Source of the DNA: Dryas octopetala
Taxonomy: Eukaryota > Streptophyta > Magnoliopsida > Rosales > Rosaceae
DNA: 64,000 nucleotides
Reading direction: 5' to 3'
NCBI GenBank assembly: GCA_963921425.1
Contig: OY992834.1
Coordinates: forward strand, 26,053,923 to 26,117,922
The stretch's first letter is position 1; the number at the start of each line of letters is the position of its first letter. This document shows positions 46,114 through 57,753 of this stretch, piece after piece. The notes beneath the pieces were generated by a model. That model did not search any database, was not told the DNA's origin, and saw nothing but the letters and a program-made list of their open reading frames with translations. The translations under genes and the position numbers were made by a program.

Positions 46114-47264
46114 ACCAGTTCAGCAGGTTCTCTATTTTTTTTTTTTTTTTTTTTTTGGTGCAGGCATTCTATGCCTGCAGTCATTATAGAAGCTCCCATT
46201 GTACATGTGTGTGTGTGAAAAGAATTGTGCTGCTTTAGATGTGTGACTTCTTTTTTTTGTCAACATCTCTGTAATTCTTGAATCTCTGTAATTTTTTTTG
46301 ATCAACATCTCTGTAATTAATTGATTAATGAAGAGCATCGAAGGAGCTGACAAGCTCCAGATAGTCTTGCAATGTTGTTTATCTATCTTAATTAGTTATG
46401 TATTGTATTGTAAGATCGGCTCAACTCGATTATATGGAAATTTGACACTTGTTTTCATCATTAATTGGTACTTGAATGGTTGTTTCTTATTTAGTTGTTG
46501 AGAAAATGGAGTTAGAAAAAGAAGATTGGAGAGCATGAGATTTGATATTGCTAAATGGATTTTTGTTTTGTCATAGATACTTGATTTTTTTACTTTCTTT
46601 AAAAAATTTACTAAATTTTCTGAGGTCTATCTGGATGAATTGATTTTGATGTGGCTTGCTTTGTTTAATTAGTTTATGCAAATTTTAATGCAGATATTAT
46701 AGGGAAAATGGAGGTTTACTTTGTCGGTTTTTGCAGACTTTCTTGACGAATCTTCATTGTCCTACATAGTTTGGAGTCATAGATTTGGAGTCACAAATTT
46801 GGAGTCACAGATTTTGAGTCACTGGAATGGAGAAACTCATATCGATCTACTTCCCATCAAGCACAAAGAAGCCAACACTTGCTCTTTTGTACTTTTTTCT
46901 TTTGGTCTGAAGCTCTTTTGTAGTTACTGATTAGCACAATTATTCATTTGTATATGAATTGTACAATCTTTACAGTGATATGTGGAACCTGAATTGAATA
47001 CAATTGTTGTCATATAATGCAGAAAGAGGTTCTTTTCCTTAAAATGTTGTTTTTCCTTTCCAATGATTCATGACTAAGTATTGCTCTTTTGTTACAAAAT
47101 CAAAATCACATACCCATTCATGAATTGTACTGAGCAACATATTCAGGTTCACATACTAACTCCATAAATTAAAAGAACTGACTTTAATAAAATCAAATTC
47201 ATATACCAACTCCATAAATCATGAATCTATCACAAAATCAAAATCACATACCAATTGGTGTTAG
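46114..47264. other. Intergenic stretch with short repeats
   Basis: It contains poly-T at 46135-46155 and a duplicated ATCAACATCTCTGTAATT (about 46258-46316). A TTTGGAGTCACAGA tandem repeat of about four units lies at 46769-46828. No gene was recognised. Confidence 0.5.
46769..46828. repeat. Short tandem repeat TTTGGAGTCACAGA
   Basis: Four 14-15 bp units in a row, with one or two differences each. Confidence 0.75.
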
Positions 47265-48200
47265 TTTAAGGGAAAATGTTCGCAAAATGACTATAACTAT
47301 ACCCATATTTTCAGTTGAGGATCCCGTTTTTACTTTGCTTCAATCAAGGACTATTATTTTTCAAGTGTTTCAATCAAGGATATTTCGTCAACTCCATCAA
47401 ATTTTCCGTTAAAAATTGATCATGTGCTTAGCACATGACCAATTTTAAGGGTAAAACTGTCTATTATTCTAAAAAATAATTAAAAAATAAAACTAAACTA
47501 AGTAAACAAATAAAACTAAAACTAAAACTAATAAATAAAAAACAATTAAAAAAACAAATAAAACTAAAACAAAATCAAACCCATCCCCGCCCCACCCTCT
47601 CTCACTCTCGTCGCGCCCCCTCACCCAACGGCCGACGACTCCTCACTCCCCTGGCAGCGGCAGCAACGGCTATTCTCTCCCCTGCTGCCTCTTTCTCTCT
47701 CGCTTTCTCTCTCTCTGATCTAGACAGGGCTGGGGCTGGGTGTGACTGGGTTTTGCGACGGGGCCGGGGCTGGGTGGGGATGGTGGAGCTGGATGGGGCC
47801 AGGGTTGGGACGGGTGGGGGAGGGGGGAGGGATGGCGATGGTATAGGGGGAGGAGGGGGCAGGGATGGGTGACTGTGATGGGGAGGGTGTAGGGGGAGCT
47901 GGCTGGGGGGCAGAGAGAAAGAAAAAGATAAGAGAGGCAGAGATATGAGAGAGAAGAGAGGAGAGGAGAGGAGAGGAGAGAAGAGGAGAGGGGAGGGGCG
48001 AGGTGGGGCTGGGCTGAGTGGGGGGAATGTTGGGTCGACATGGTGTAGGGAGTGGGAGGGTGGGAGATGGAGGGAATTTTGTTTTGTTTTTAAATTTGTT
48101 TAAATTTATTTAGTTTTTTTTTTATAATTATTTTTTATGAGAAAAGACTTTTTTGCTCTTATAAATTGGTCACGTGACCCTCAGATACAACGTGTTGGTT
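47265..48200. mobile_element. Mutator-like element remnant with GC-rich core
   Basis: The left side is like 14284 and 9573: GCAAAATGACTATAACTATA, then TCAATCAAGGA, GATCATGTGCTTAGCACATG and AATTTTAAGGG, followed by A-rich sequence. The right side carries a shorter inverted match (CATAAAAAATAATTATAAAA and CCAATTTATAAGAGC in reverse complement). The core (47580-48070) is GC-rich with GGGGCTGGG and AGGGGAGG repeats and no recognised gene. Boundaries are approximate. Confidence 0.6.
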
Positions 48201-49607
48201 CTACCATGGGTCTTATAAATTTTGGTATACTAATGAAATCTCAAGTTTGAAGAACGTGCATTTGAGACGTTCTGGTTGTGTGGAAAGCAGAACTATAGCC
48301 TCAATTCCTCTGCAAATTTGTACTGTGATTGTGAATGTGTAGGAGATGGTAGTTTAAGGTTTTTGCACCCTTAGAATCGGAATTTGCATTCACTTAAAAA
48401 AAATTTATTTTATTATGCTAAATTCTTGTTACAGATTTCGTGGGTGTAATAATTTTCGGGTTTTTGATTTGGGTGATTCGGTGTTGTGGGTAGCTAGTTA
48501 CAATTTTTAGTTAATGGACAACTAGTAATGCTTGTTTTATTCTTTCACACACAAAAAATTTCCGTGGAACTGGGGTTTTAAATCTGAACTTCACTAAAAA
48601 ATGTAAACAGGCAACAGCGTTTAATCTATAGACTATAGATAGGATGTGTTAGGTAGAGGATTAAGAAAACCCATTTTTTATAATTAAAAAGAAGGTTTAG
48701 TTTGTATTGCTAATTCACCATAAGCAATATAAAGCCTCCTCAAAAAGGAATTGCCTTGGAGTACTGGGATGTTCTAGTTACCTTCCTCTGGGTGAAAAAC
48801 CCAGAGAAAAAGAAGCAATAAGGTGAAATAAAACAACAGTAAAAGGAAGAAAAACAATATAAAAAGAAGCAATAAGGTCGAAAACAAGAAAAGAGAAGCA
48901 ATAAGGTCAAAAAGAAAAGAAAAAGGAAGCAAGAAAGTAAACAAGGAAAGCAACAAAGAAAGCAATAATGTAAAACAAGAAAAGGAAAGGAAAAGGAATT
49001 ATGTAAAACAAGAAAGTAACAAAAATATATTGTATGCATGCCTTAGGAAGAAGAAAAGGAAGCAATAATTGAGAAAGCAAGAAATAATATATTGTATCTC
49101 TTGAGAAGAAGAGAAAAGGTGAAGCCTTGGAAGAAATTCTATGTTTGAGATTATGGAGCACGTACACATTTGTTTCCTTAAAGTTTGCTTTACTTTGGAT
49201 CTTACACCACCATGCTTATGCTTAACTGTGTGGTTCCACCACATTAATTAATACAAAAGCAATTGCTAATTGCTGATTGTTAGTCTTCTCCCTCAAAGGC
49301 TCAAAATTAAGTTCACTTTTCCAAGTTTTTCCTAGCAACAAGAGAATGGTTTAGTTATTTACTTTTGTTTAGATTAACCAAAAAATGAAGTCCACTTTGT
49401 TTAGATTTACTAAAAAATAAGACTACTTTTGTTTAGATTAATATGTGATGACCAACCCACTCAGAAGGCACACACATTTCCTTTTTTTTTCTTAATAGAT
49501 AAAAGAAAAAGTGGAAGTCTTCTGATTACCATGTACTATACATGATATATATAAAAGTGGAAGTCTTCTGAGTGCAACCTATACCCTGAGATTTGAGTAT
49601 TACTGCT
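48201..49607. other. Intergenic, with a purine-rich block
   Basis: 48735-49110 is dominated by AAGAAGCAATAAGGT-like and GAAAAAGGAAGC-like repeats. Minus-strand ORFs over it (Phe/Leu/Ser-rich) are shadows of this composition. No gene was seen. Confidence 0.5.
48780..49110. repeat. Degenerate purine-rich repeat (AAGAAGCAATAAGGT type)
   Basis: Several imperfect copies of AGAAGCAATAAGGT occur at about 48810, 48865 and 48897, spread among A/G-rich sequence. Confidence 0.65.
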
Positions 49608-49665
49608 AATGAGACTTGAGTTGATGGAAACAATTGTAGTAATATTGACTTCAAGAAAGTTGAAA
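49608..49665 (+). pseudogene. Orphan fragment matching the start of the RLP gene
   Basis: GAGACTTGAGTTGATGGAAA followed by CAATTGTAGTAATATT matches 53823-53870, the start codon region of the receptor-like protein gene at 53836. TTGACTTCAAGAA that follows matches a slightly later part of the same gene. It is probably the remnant of a deleted paralogue. Confidence 0.6.
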
Positions 49666-50403
49666 AAATATATATGTAAAAGGTACGTCATTGATGAATT
49701 AGGGGTCGTTTTTGTTTAATGAAAATTAGATTAATCAAGAGACCTATACCCTGAAAGTCTTTTTAAAGTTTGAAAGGACGTGATAGAAAATTAATTATGC
49801 AGATTATATATATATAATTAATCATAAATATTATATTATCAGACTATTATCAAAATTTCTATACATGCCTAAATTGAGTTGGCGAATGCTAATAATAACG
49901 TTAAGGACACTAGATTTGTTTATCAAATATATTCACTGAATAATGCATATTATATATGTTTAGATCCAGAATTAACTTAGATATGAATAAATAAAAGACT
50001 ATTACATTTCCACTACCAAAAAAAAAACTACCATATAATTTGAATTTAATGAACAAATTTAATGAACCTATATATATGAATAGGCTTTAAACTGCAAACT
50101 CTCGATCTCTTCTCTAGTAATGCACCCAATTTTTTCTATTTATTTTAGGGCTAAACCACATATTTAATTAGTCTCTGAATTTTGACCGAAGTCAAATTTG
50201 GGCATTTTGGTTTAAAGTTTTTCAATTTGTAACTTGTTTAAACTCGCAATTTTTATTGAAGAATAACAAAAAATCACATATATAGTTTTGAATTTAATTT
50301 TCAAACATAAATTCAAAAGAAGTCTCGAATTTAAATTTCAAACCCCCCTGAATTTCTCTAGCAAATAAACATGAAAATGGAAATTGAAATTTGTTTTGGA
50401 AAG
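49666..50403. other. AT-rich intergenic stretch
   Basis: No gene or structured repeat was recognised. Confidence 0.45.
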
Positions 50404-50527
50404 CCCATAAGATGATCTTTTTTTTTTTTTTTTTTCTTTTTGAGTTGGGGGATGGGATCAAACTTGGGTGCATTGTGAGTAATTTTATGACCCTTCCAAC
50501 CGGGCTACCCAACAATTGCCATAAGAT
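50404..50527 (-). mobile_element. tRNA-derived SINE with target duplication
   Basis: Read on the minus strand, a pol III A box (TAGCCCGGTTGG, 50507-50496) is followed by a B box (AGTTTGATCCC, ending 50454) and a poly(A) tail (poly-T on the plus strand at 50418-50435). CCATAAGAT is repeated at 50404-50412 and 50519-50527 as the target duplication. The body is about 100 bp. The family was not assigned. Confidence 0.82.
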
Positions 50528-51002
50528 AGTCTTTCAATCTCCCAACAAAATATTTTACAAAAAAAAAACGGATAATATATATCAAATTTGGATTATGGGT
50601 TTTATCGAATTAATTGAAGACCAAATTGACAAAATTTAAAGAATGATGATCAAATGTGATTTCGTACCAAAACTCAGGGATATAGTTTATCCTTATTTTT
50701 AAGCCCTAAAATTTATGTTTTTGTTTTTTTACGCCACTAAGTCCTAAAATTTATGTTTCAATCTAATTGTAACCGTTGAAATAAAGCCAACGAGCAGGAC
50801 TAGTCACTTGTAATTAATGCTCATGCGGGGAGAAAATCTGCTTAATTTAAAAATAATAAAAAATAATAAAAAATAAAAAATAAAAAAAAACATGTTGAAG
50901 ACTTGAAGGCCTTGGAAGAAATTCCATAGAAAGATAAGCAACCCGCTCTCGCTCTAAATCTGTGTCCTGTAAACACCTCATAACCCTTAAAAATTCCAAT
51001 AA

Positions 51003-51886
51003 CTCGATAAATTCATTTCTTGAAACACAAATTGACAACTCTTAAATTGTTTTGGAAAATTATAAATAAATTTCCGGAAACCCACTTTTAGATTAGAAGT
51101 TTCCAAATTGAAATTCGTGATTTCGCATCATCCATTTCACCAGCTATGAGTTTGCGTCTAGTTCTTAAATCTTAAAAATCATCTACAATGCTTGCCTGGC
51201 CATCATTTCTTGGTTCTTTGGACTTCCTTGCTTTTAGAACAAAATTCTCCAGCTTTTATCATGCGGAAATGCTATCTACCTTCTCCTTTATTATTCTCAT
51301 TCCACAATATATTTTCATGATCAGAAACGTTTATCTTTTACATAATTATTTGAAGATCATCTCTACAAAAATCAACTAAATCGAAAATCGTTTGATCATG
51401 TAATCGTTATAAATAAACTAACAGTGAATCAAATTATTACCAAAATCATCTGTTTATTTAATCAAATTAAGTTGCATCATCAAATGATTTTCGATTTAGT
51501 TGATTTTTTGCAGAAATGATCTGCATAGTTAGATCTAAAAAATGAACGGTTCCGATCATAAATTTATACTACGGAATGAGAATAATGAAAAAAAAGATCG
51601 GTGGAGAAGATGAACAGCATTCCCCTTTGATAAAAGCTGGAGAATTTTGTTCTGAAAGCAAGGAAGTCCAAAGAACCAAGAAATGATGGTCAGGCAAGCA
51701 TTGAAGGTGATTTTTAAGACTTAGGAACTAGACGCAAACTCATTCCTGGTGAAATGAATGATGTGAAATCACGAATTTCAATTTGGAAACTTCTAATCTA
51801 AAAGTGGGTTTCGGGGAATTTATTTATAATTTTCCAAAACAATTTAAGAGTTGTCAATTTGTGTATAAAGAAATGAATTGAAATGC
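51003..51886. repeat. Near-perfect long inverted repeat (~880 bp)
   Basis: The left arm (about 51003-51400) is the inverse of the right arm (about 51488-51886). Shared blocks include ACACAAATTGACAACTCTTA, ACAAAATTCTCCAGCTTTTA, CATCATTTCTTGGTTCTTTG and AATCAACTAAATCGAAAATC. The loop is about 80-90 bp. No protein was recognised. It could be a MITE-derived hairpin; I saw no clear target duplication. Confidence 0.9.
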
Positions 51887-52206
51887 ATCAAGTTAATGAT
51901 TATATAGTGATACAAGTGGTTTGTTTAAAAGAGGACTAGCCATTATTTCTATCATAGATATTTGAGCTTTTTTTTTTTTTTTAAAGAGTTTTAATAGTTT
52001 AACCATTACATAGTCCTTGTGCTCAAATTCCCTTGGGTTTCGAGCAATACTCAGAGGAATTTTGGCACTATTTGAAGAGAGATCAAGCACTACTTGATGG
52101 TTATATTTTTTAGACTCCGTATAAAGGGCGAACTGTCTTTTAAATGGCTCAAATTTTGGCTAGTTTTCAAAATATTTCTATAATGTACGTATTGAGACTT
52201 TAAGGA

Positions 52207-53236
52207 GGGTGTATTCAATTAAGATTTTAATGGACTTTGGTAGAAATGATGGATTTTTAATGATTTTCATAAACTCCACATAGACTTTGGCAAAATTCTA
52301 TTTAGATCGAGTTTTCTTGACTTTTCTCATAGATTTTGATTGATTTTTATAGACTTCTAATAACTTTGATATAATCTTTTATTGTTTATTTTAAGATTTC
52401 TTCAATATGTTTTTTATTTTTTTGTCCTCCGTGAGTGTGTGGAATGGGGATGAGCTTAAAGACTGAGATGCATGTGTTAAAAATTATCCAAATATTACAA
52501 ACAATATAAAACGTTGGGACTAAATATGTTTTTGGGGTAAAACGTAGGTACCAAAATTGTTTTGTTCCATAATTTAATATAAAGTGTTCTGAATTTTATG
52601 TTTTTATGTTGTTATACTGTCAAATATTGTGTTTTAACGAGTTGTTAGAATTTGTCTAATTGAATTGACAGGTTGAGAACATTATAGGATGTGGTGGAAC
52701 ATTATTTCTCAAATTATGAATATATAATCTTGTGATTTTATTGAGTACTTAAAGACTAGAAAGTGGTTGGTTTGAATATCTTGATATATGTTATATTGCA
52801 GTGTGTCAGCACTTATGGTCCCAACTTAGGATGAGTAGTCAATTAATATAAGAGAAAAAGAAAATTAATATAAGAGGATATAGTAATTAGAAAAAAATAA
52901 ATTAAGAGGCGGGTGAAGAAATAAGATTAGAGGGTTTAGCGTCACTCTTTAAAAAAAATAAATAAATACCACTTTTTTAATAGCTTTTTAATATTTGAAA
53001 TCTGCATGGGGAACGCTGAAGAATTATTGACTTTGATATAACATAATTTACACTTCAAAGTCCATGAAAGTTTTTAAAGTCTATCATTTAATAAAGTCAA
53101 TGACTTTTTGAATACCATGTCACTTTTATAGACTCTCTAAAAGTCTTAATTGAATATCATACACTTTTTAAAAGTCTTAATTAAATACCACCAGACTTTT
53201 ATAAACTCTTTAAAAATTTTAATTGAATACACGCCC
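52207..53236. mobile_element. Transposon remnant with GGGTGTATTCAATT inverted ends
   Basis: The left end, GGGTGTATTCAATTAAGATT, is inverted relative to the right end, whose reverse complement reads GGGCGTGTATTCAATTAAAA. Many internal AAAGTCTTAATTGAATA-like motifs repeat near the right end. The flanks CTTTAAG and CTTTTAAG may be a decayed duplication. No transposase was seen. Confidence 0.6.
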
Positions 53237-53835
53237 GAGTATGCTTTTAAGTTTTCGAAGTGCACTTTGGATCCCTTTGTACGTTATGTTAATCGTAAGT
53301 TGTACGTTTTTCTATTAGTATAAATTATAATCATATCACTCTACAAACACTCCATTATATTTTTGTTTCCACTGCATTATATTTTTCAACACACAATGTA
53401 GTTGTCACGTGTCACTTGTCATGACACTTTCTTTGTGGCTACTGCATTGAGTTGGTGTCCAAGCCCTACTTAATTCAAAAGTCAGTAATGAGTAGTGCCT
53501 GATTGCATCATGTCAAAACTGAAAGAAAACTGATTGGCTCGACGAAACTGATTATTGTATAATCAGGAATTTGATTAATATGTTTTAAAAATGTGAATTT
53601 TAAAACAGAAAAGACTGCTACAGAAAAAGTGGTTTGTTGAAATTTAATATTTAAATGGCTTTGAATTCAAATTGTTACGATCTTTAATTTCCTCTGTTCT
53701 ATCCACGAAACTTCACCTTGTTAACTCTTCTGAAGAAAATTAAATTAGTTTCTTGCATAGCACAGAAATTAAGACTATATATTTAAATCTCATAGTTCAT
53801 GGCTTATAGTCGCAAGCCTATTGAGATTTGAGTTG
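53237..53835 (+). promoter_or_regulatory. Upstream region of the receptor-like protein gene
   Basis: AT-rich sequence with a possible TATA element (CTATATATTTAAATC, about 53775). The start of transcription cannot be fixed from sequence. No other gene was seen. Confidence 0.35.
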
Positions 53836-56800
53836 ATGGAAACAATTGTAGTGCTTCGAGTAATATTACTGCTTCTAGTCTTTATAATAACAAAGTTCGT
53901 TTGTAATTGTGATGCTCAGTTGACAGGCTGCCTAGATACAGAACGAGAAGCTCTCATTGACTTCAAGAATGGTCTTGAAGATCCTGAAAACCGACTTTCA
54001 TCCTGGAAAGGAAGCAACTGCTGCCAGTGGTGGGGGATATACTGTAATAATACAACTGATGCTGTTATTGCAGTTGATCTCCATAACCCACATCCGCTGG
54101 ATCCTTTCAAGGATTCGGATTCTTCTGCCAGGTACGGATTCTGGAACCTTAGTGGTGAAATTAGACCCTCTTTGAAAATGCTCAAGTCCTTGAAACATTT
54201 AGACTTGAGCTTCAATACATTCAATGGCATTCCAATTCCTGAATTCTTTGGATCCTTGAAGAATTTGCAGGTATCTAAACCTGTCGAATGCTGGGTTTAG
54301 TGGTGCAATTCCTCCACATTTAGGAAACCTCTCTAGCTTGCAGTATCTTGATGTCACCTCCGACTTTGATTTTAAATTATCTGTTGATGACCTTGAATGG
54401 GTTACTGGTTTTGCCTCTTTGGAATATCTCAATATGAATAGAGGTGACCTTTCAGTGGTAGGATCAGAGTGGATTGAGAAGCTTAATAAACTCTCATCCT
54501 TAACTGAGTTGCATCTGTCTACTTGTGGCTTATCTGGTTTTATTCCCTCGCTCACTGTAATCAATTTTACTTCACTTGCTGTAGTCGAACTTGATTTTAA
54601 CGCCTTCAATTCAGAGATACCTAATTGGCTTGTCAATATTAGCAGTCTTGTAACTGTCAGCATAAGCAGTTGTTCCTTGTATGGAAGGATTCCGCTTGGT
54701 TTAAGTGAACTGCCAAGTTTGAAAGTTTTAGATCTTTCTCTGAATAATAATCTCACAGCAAGTTGCTCTCAGCTTTTCAGAGGAAGATGGCAAAAGTTAG
54801 AAGTTCTTATGCTAGCTACCAATAAATTACATGGTAAACTTCCTGCTTCCATTGGCAACATGACCGCTCTCACTTATTTTGATCTGTTTGTCAATAATGT
54901 CCACGGTGGGATTCCAAGCACTATAGGTAGACTTTGCAACCTGAAATTTTTCCGCGTATCAGGTAATAACCTAACAGGAACTTTACCTGAAGCCTTGATA
55001 ACAGGGAACTGCATTTCTAGGAATCCACTGCCAAGACTGCAGTACTTGGATTTGGCAATCAATCATTTGGTTGGCAAAATACCAGAATGGTTGGGTCAGC
55101 TTGAGAATCTTGTTGAGCTGAGTCTGTTTGGTAACTCATTCTCTGGTCCCATCCCTGCTTCCTTAGGGTCATTATCAAATATTTCTGACCTGAGTCTTGG
55201 GTCTAATAATCTCAATGGGACTCTCCCAGATAGTTTAGGTAAACTTTCTAAACTGTCTGTGCTTGATGTTTCTTCCAATCATTTGACGGGTTTAGTAACC
55301 GAAACACATTTTTTGGAGCTCAGTGAGTTGAAAATCTTACATCTGTCTTTCAACTCTTTAATATTAAATGTCAGCTCAAATTGGATCCCCCCATTTCAAG
55401 TCCGGAATTTCGATCTAGGCTCATGCCATTTGGGTCCTTCATTTCCTGCTTGGTTAAAATCACAAAAGGAGGTCAAGTACCTTGATTTCTCAAATGCTAG
55501 CATTTCAGGTTCCATTCCCAACTGGTTTTGGGAAATTTCATCTAACCTCTCACTGTTAAATATTTCATTCAATCAGTTAGGAGGGCAGCTCCCAAATCCA
55601 TTAAATGTTGCTCCCTATGCAGATATTGATTTCAGCTCCAACTCCTTCGAAGGACCAATTCCTCTTCCAGTTGTTGATGTCGAGTTACTAGATTTATCCA
55701 ACAATGTATTTTCAGGTCCTATCCCGAAGAACATAGTTGAATCCATACCAAGCTTGGTCTTCCTGTCTCTTTCAGGAAACCAACTCATAGGAGAAATCCC
55801 TGCTTCTATGGGCAATATTCTGTATCTTGGAGCCATTGATCTTTCAAATAACAAATTACATGGAAGCATTCCACCAAGCATAGGGAACTGTTCTTTTCTA
55901 AAGGCCCTAGACCTTAGTAAGAACAATCTATCTGGGAATATTCCTAGCTCCTTAGGTCAGCTGAAGATGCTTCAAACACTGCACCTAAGTGACAACAAAC
56001 TCTCTGGAGAGCTCCCACAAGCTTTGCAGAATTTGGCAAGTTTGGAAACACTGGATCTCGGAAACAACAATCTTACAGGAAGTATTCCACCATGGATTGG
56101 GACAGGTTTTGACAATCTGCAAATCATCAGGTTGAGGTCAAATGCATTTTCTGGTGAACTTCCAACCTTGCTATCAAATTTAAGTTCATTGCGAGTCCTG
56201 GACCTTGCAGAAAATGGGTTTAATGGGAGTATTCCAGCTAGTTTTGGAGATTTCAAAGCTATGGCCCAAGTGCAAAACATAAACCGCTATCAATTCTATG
56301 GGATGTACAGGGGCATTTTTTATGAAGAAAGCTTGGTTGTGAACTTAAAAGGCTCGCCTCAGAAGTACACCAAGACTCTCTCCCTTGTAATCAGCATAGA
56401 CCTCTCTGGAAATAATTTGAGTGGAGATTTTCCAAAAGAAATAACTAAACTGTCAGGTTTGATTGTTCTGGATTTATCCCGAAACCATATACGTGGTCAC
56501 ATTCAAGAAAGCATTTCAAAGTTGCAACAGTTGCAATCACTTGATCTTTCTAGTAATATGCTCTCAGGTCCTATTCCTCAAAGTTTGTCTTCACTATCAT
56601 TTTTGGGGTATCTGAATTTGTCAAACAATGACTTCTCTGGTGTGATCCCATATACTTCTCAGATGACAACTTTTGATGCATCCTCCTTTGCTGGGAATCC
56701 AGGCCTTTGTGGTCCTCCTCTTGTTGTAAGTTGTCCAGGTGACGATCCAGACAAGGGAAGGACTTTTCCGGATGTTGATGGTGATGGCAACAACTTCATT

Positions 56801-56992
56801 GATAAGTGGTTTTATTTGAGTGTTGGATTGGGATTTGCAGCAGGTATTTTGGTTCCTTTCTTCATTTTAGCTATCAGAAAATCTTGGTGTGATGCCTATT
56901 TTAATCTCTTAGACGATGTTTTAGAGAGAATACCATGCTTGAGAAACAGAAGAGCAGTACAACACAGGATTAGGCGTCGCCACCTGCACTAA
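53836..56992 (+). pseudogene. LRR receptor-like protein (EIX2/Cf type) with a one-base frameshift
   Basis: A single-exon gene for a cell-surface leucine-rich-repeat receptor without a kinase domain. The signal peptide (about 1-27) is followed by the LRRNT cap (DTEREALIDFKNGLEDPENR, NCCQWWGIYC). About 25-30 plant-type LRRs (LxxLxxLxLSxNxLxGxIP) follow, with a short loop-out region near YRGIFYEESLVVNLKGSPQK. The end has an LRR cap (GNPGLCGPPL), an acidic stretch, one transmembrane helix (FYLSVGLGFAAGILVPFFIL) and a short basic tail. One extra G at 54270/54271 (CAGG before TATCTAAAC) breaks the frame after residue 145. Ignoring it would give about 1051 residues, with no other stop. A sequencing error is therefore possible. 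The site also reads as a splice donor, but no matching intron is needed. I took the ATG at 53836; the upstream codons begin with TTG. Confidence 0.88.
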
Positions 56993-57753
56993 GATTTTTT
57001 TCTCGGGTGTAACTTTTTATATTTTCTAGTCTTATGAGCTATTTATAATTTAACTTTCAGTACTCTTATCATGTTTGAAAATGTACCATAAAAAATGAAG
57101 TATGTTTTTGTACAGAATCATGCCTGTACTTGAACCTGTATGAGGTATCCATTGCTCACCCAAACTCGTGTTCTCTTGAAGGTTCTTTCTTAAGATTTCT
57201 TTAAAGATAATGAAGTATAATGAAGATAGCAGTTTTAACTTTTATTTATAATTATTCTGAAACTTCATAAATGATAGGTCTGTAAAGAAATGATAACAAT
57301 AAACTTCACCTATCATAAATGATAGATGATAAACTTGTAAAGAAACACTGAAGTGATGAATATGCTTTACAGGAATATTGAACAATACATAGAGAGTTGC
57401 AAGCAACTTCTTAGTATTTGACTAATCAACTTGATCTGGGGCTGTCTGCAGATAAATGCCTAAGACGATTCCAAATAGAAAAACTTCAATCATTTCCTAC
57501 TAGACTAGACTGATCGCCGGGGGATGAGGAGTCCCGGTTGAACATAAAAGGAAAGTTGACCAATCTCAACGGATTGGCAAGCCACTGGACTTGACCCACT
57601 AATCATCATCTCATCTGGCGCGAAGCTAAAGTGTAAGAATGTCTGAACAAGAACAATACTATTTTCATTATCTCTTCGGAGCCTAGGAGAAAACAAACTT
57701 CAATTACCAGTATTTGACCAACTTGTGCAATAAACAAGTACCATAGTTCAACT
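56993..57753. other. 3' flanks of the RLP and SDR genes (tail to tail)
   Basis: The two genes converge here. ATGATAGATGATAAAC-type short repeats occur near 57270-57330. No gene was seen. Confidence 0.5.

Noticed and set aside
48740..49244. Phe/Leu-rich minus-strand ORFs that look like membrane proteins
   Set aside because: The plus strand is an A/G-rich degenerate repeat, so the hydrophobic translation is a composition effect.
54270..54340. A real intron starting at GTATCT (54271) in the RLP gene
   Set aside because: Dropping one base restores the LRR pattern exactly with no missing residues, and no acceptor restores the frame without deleting conserved LRR sequence.
54199..56280. Long minus-strand ORFs within the receptor-like gene
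   Set aside because: Antisense shadows of the regular LRR codon pattern.
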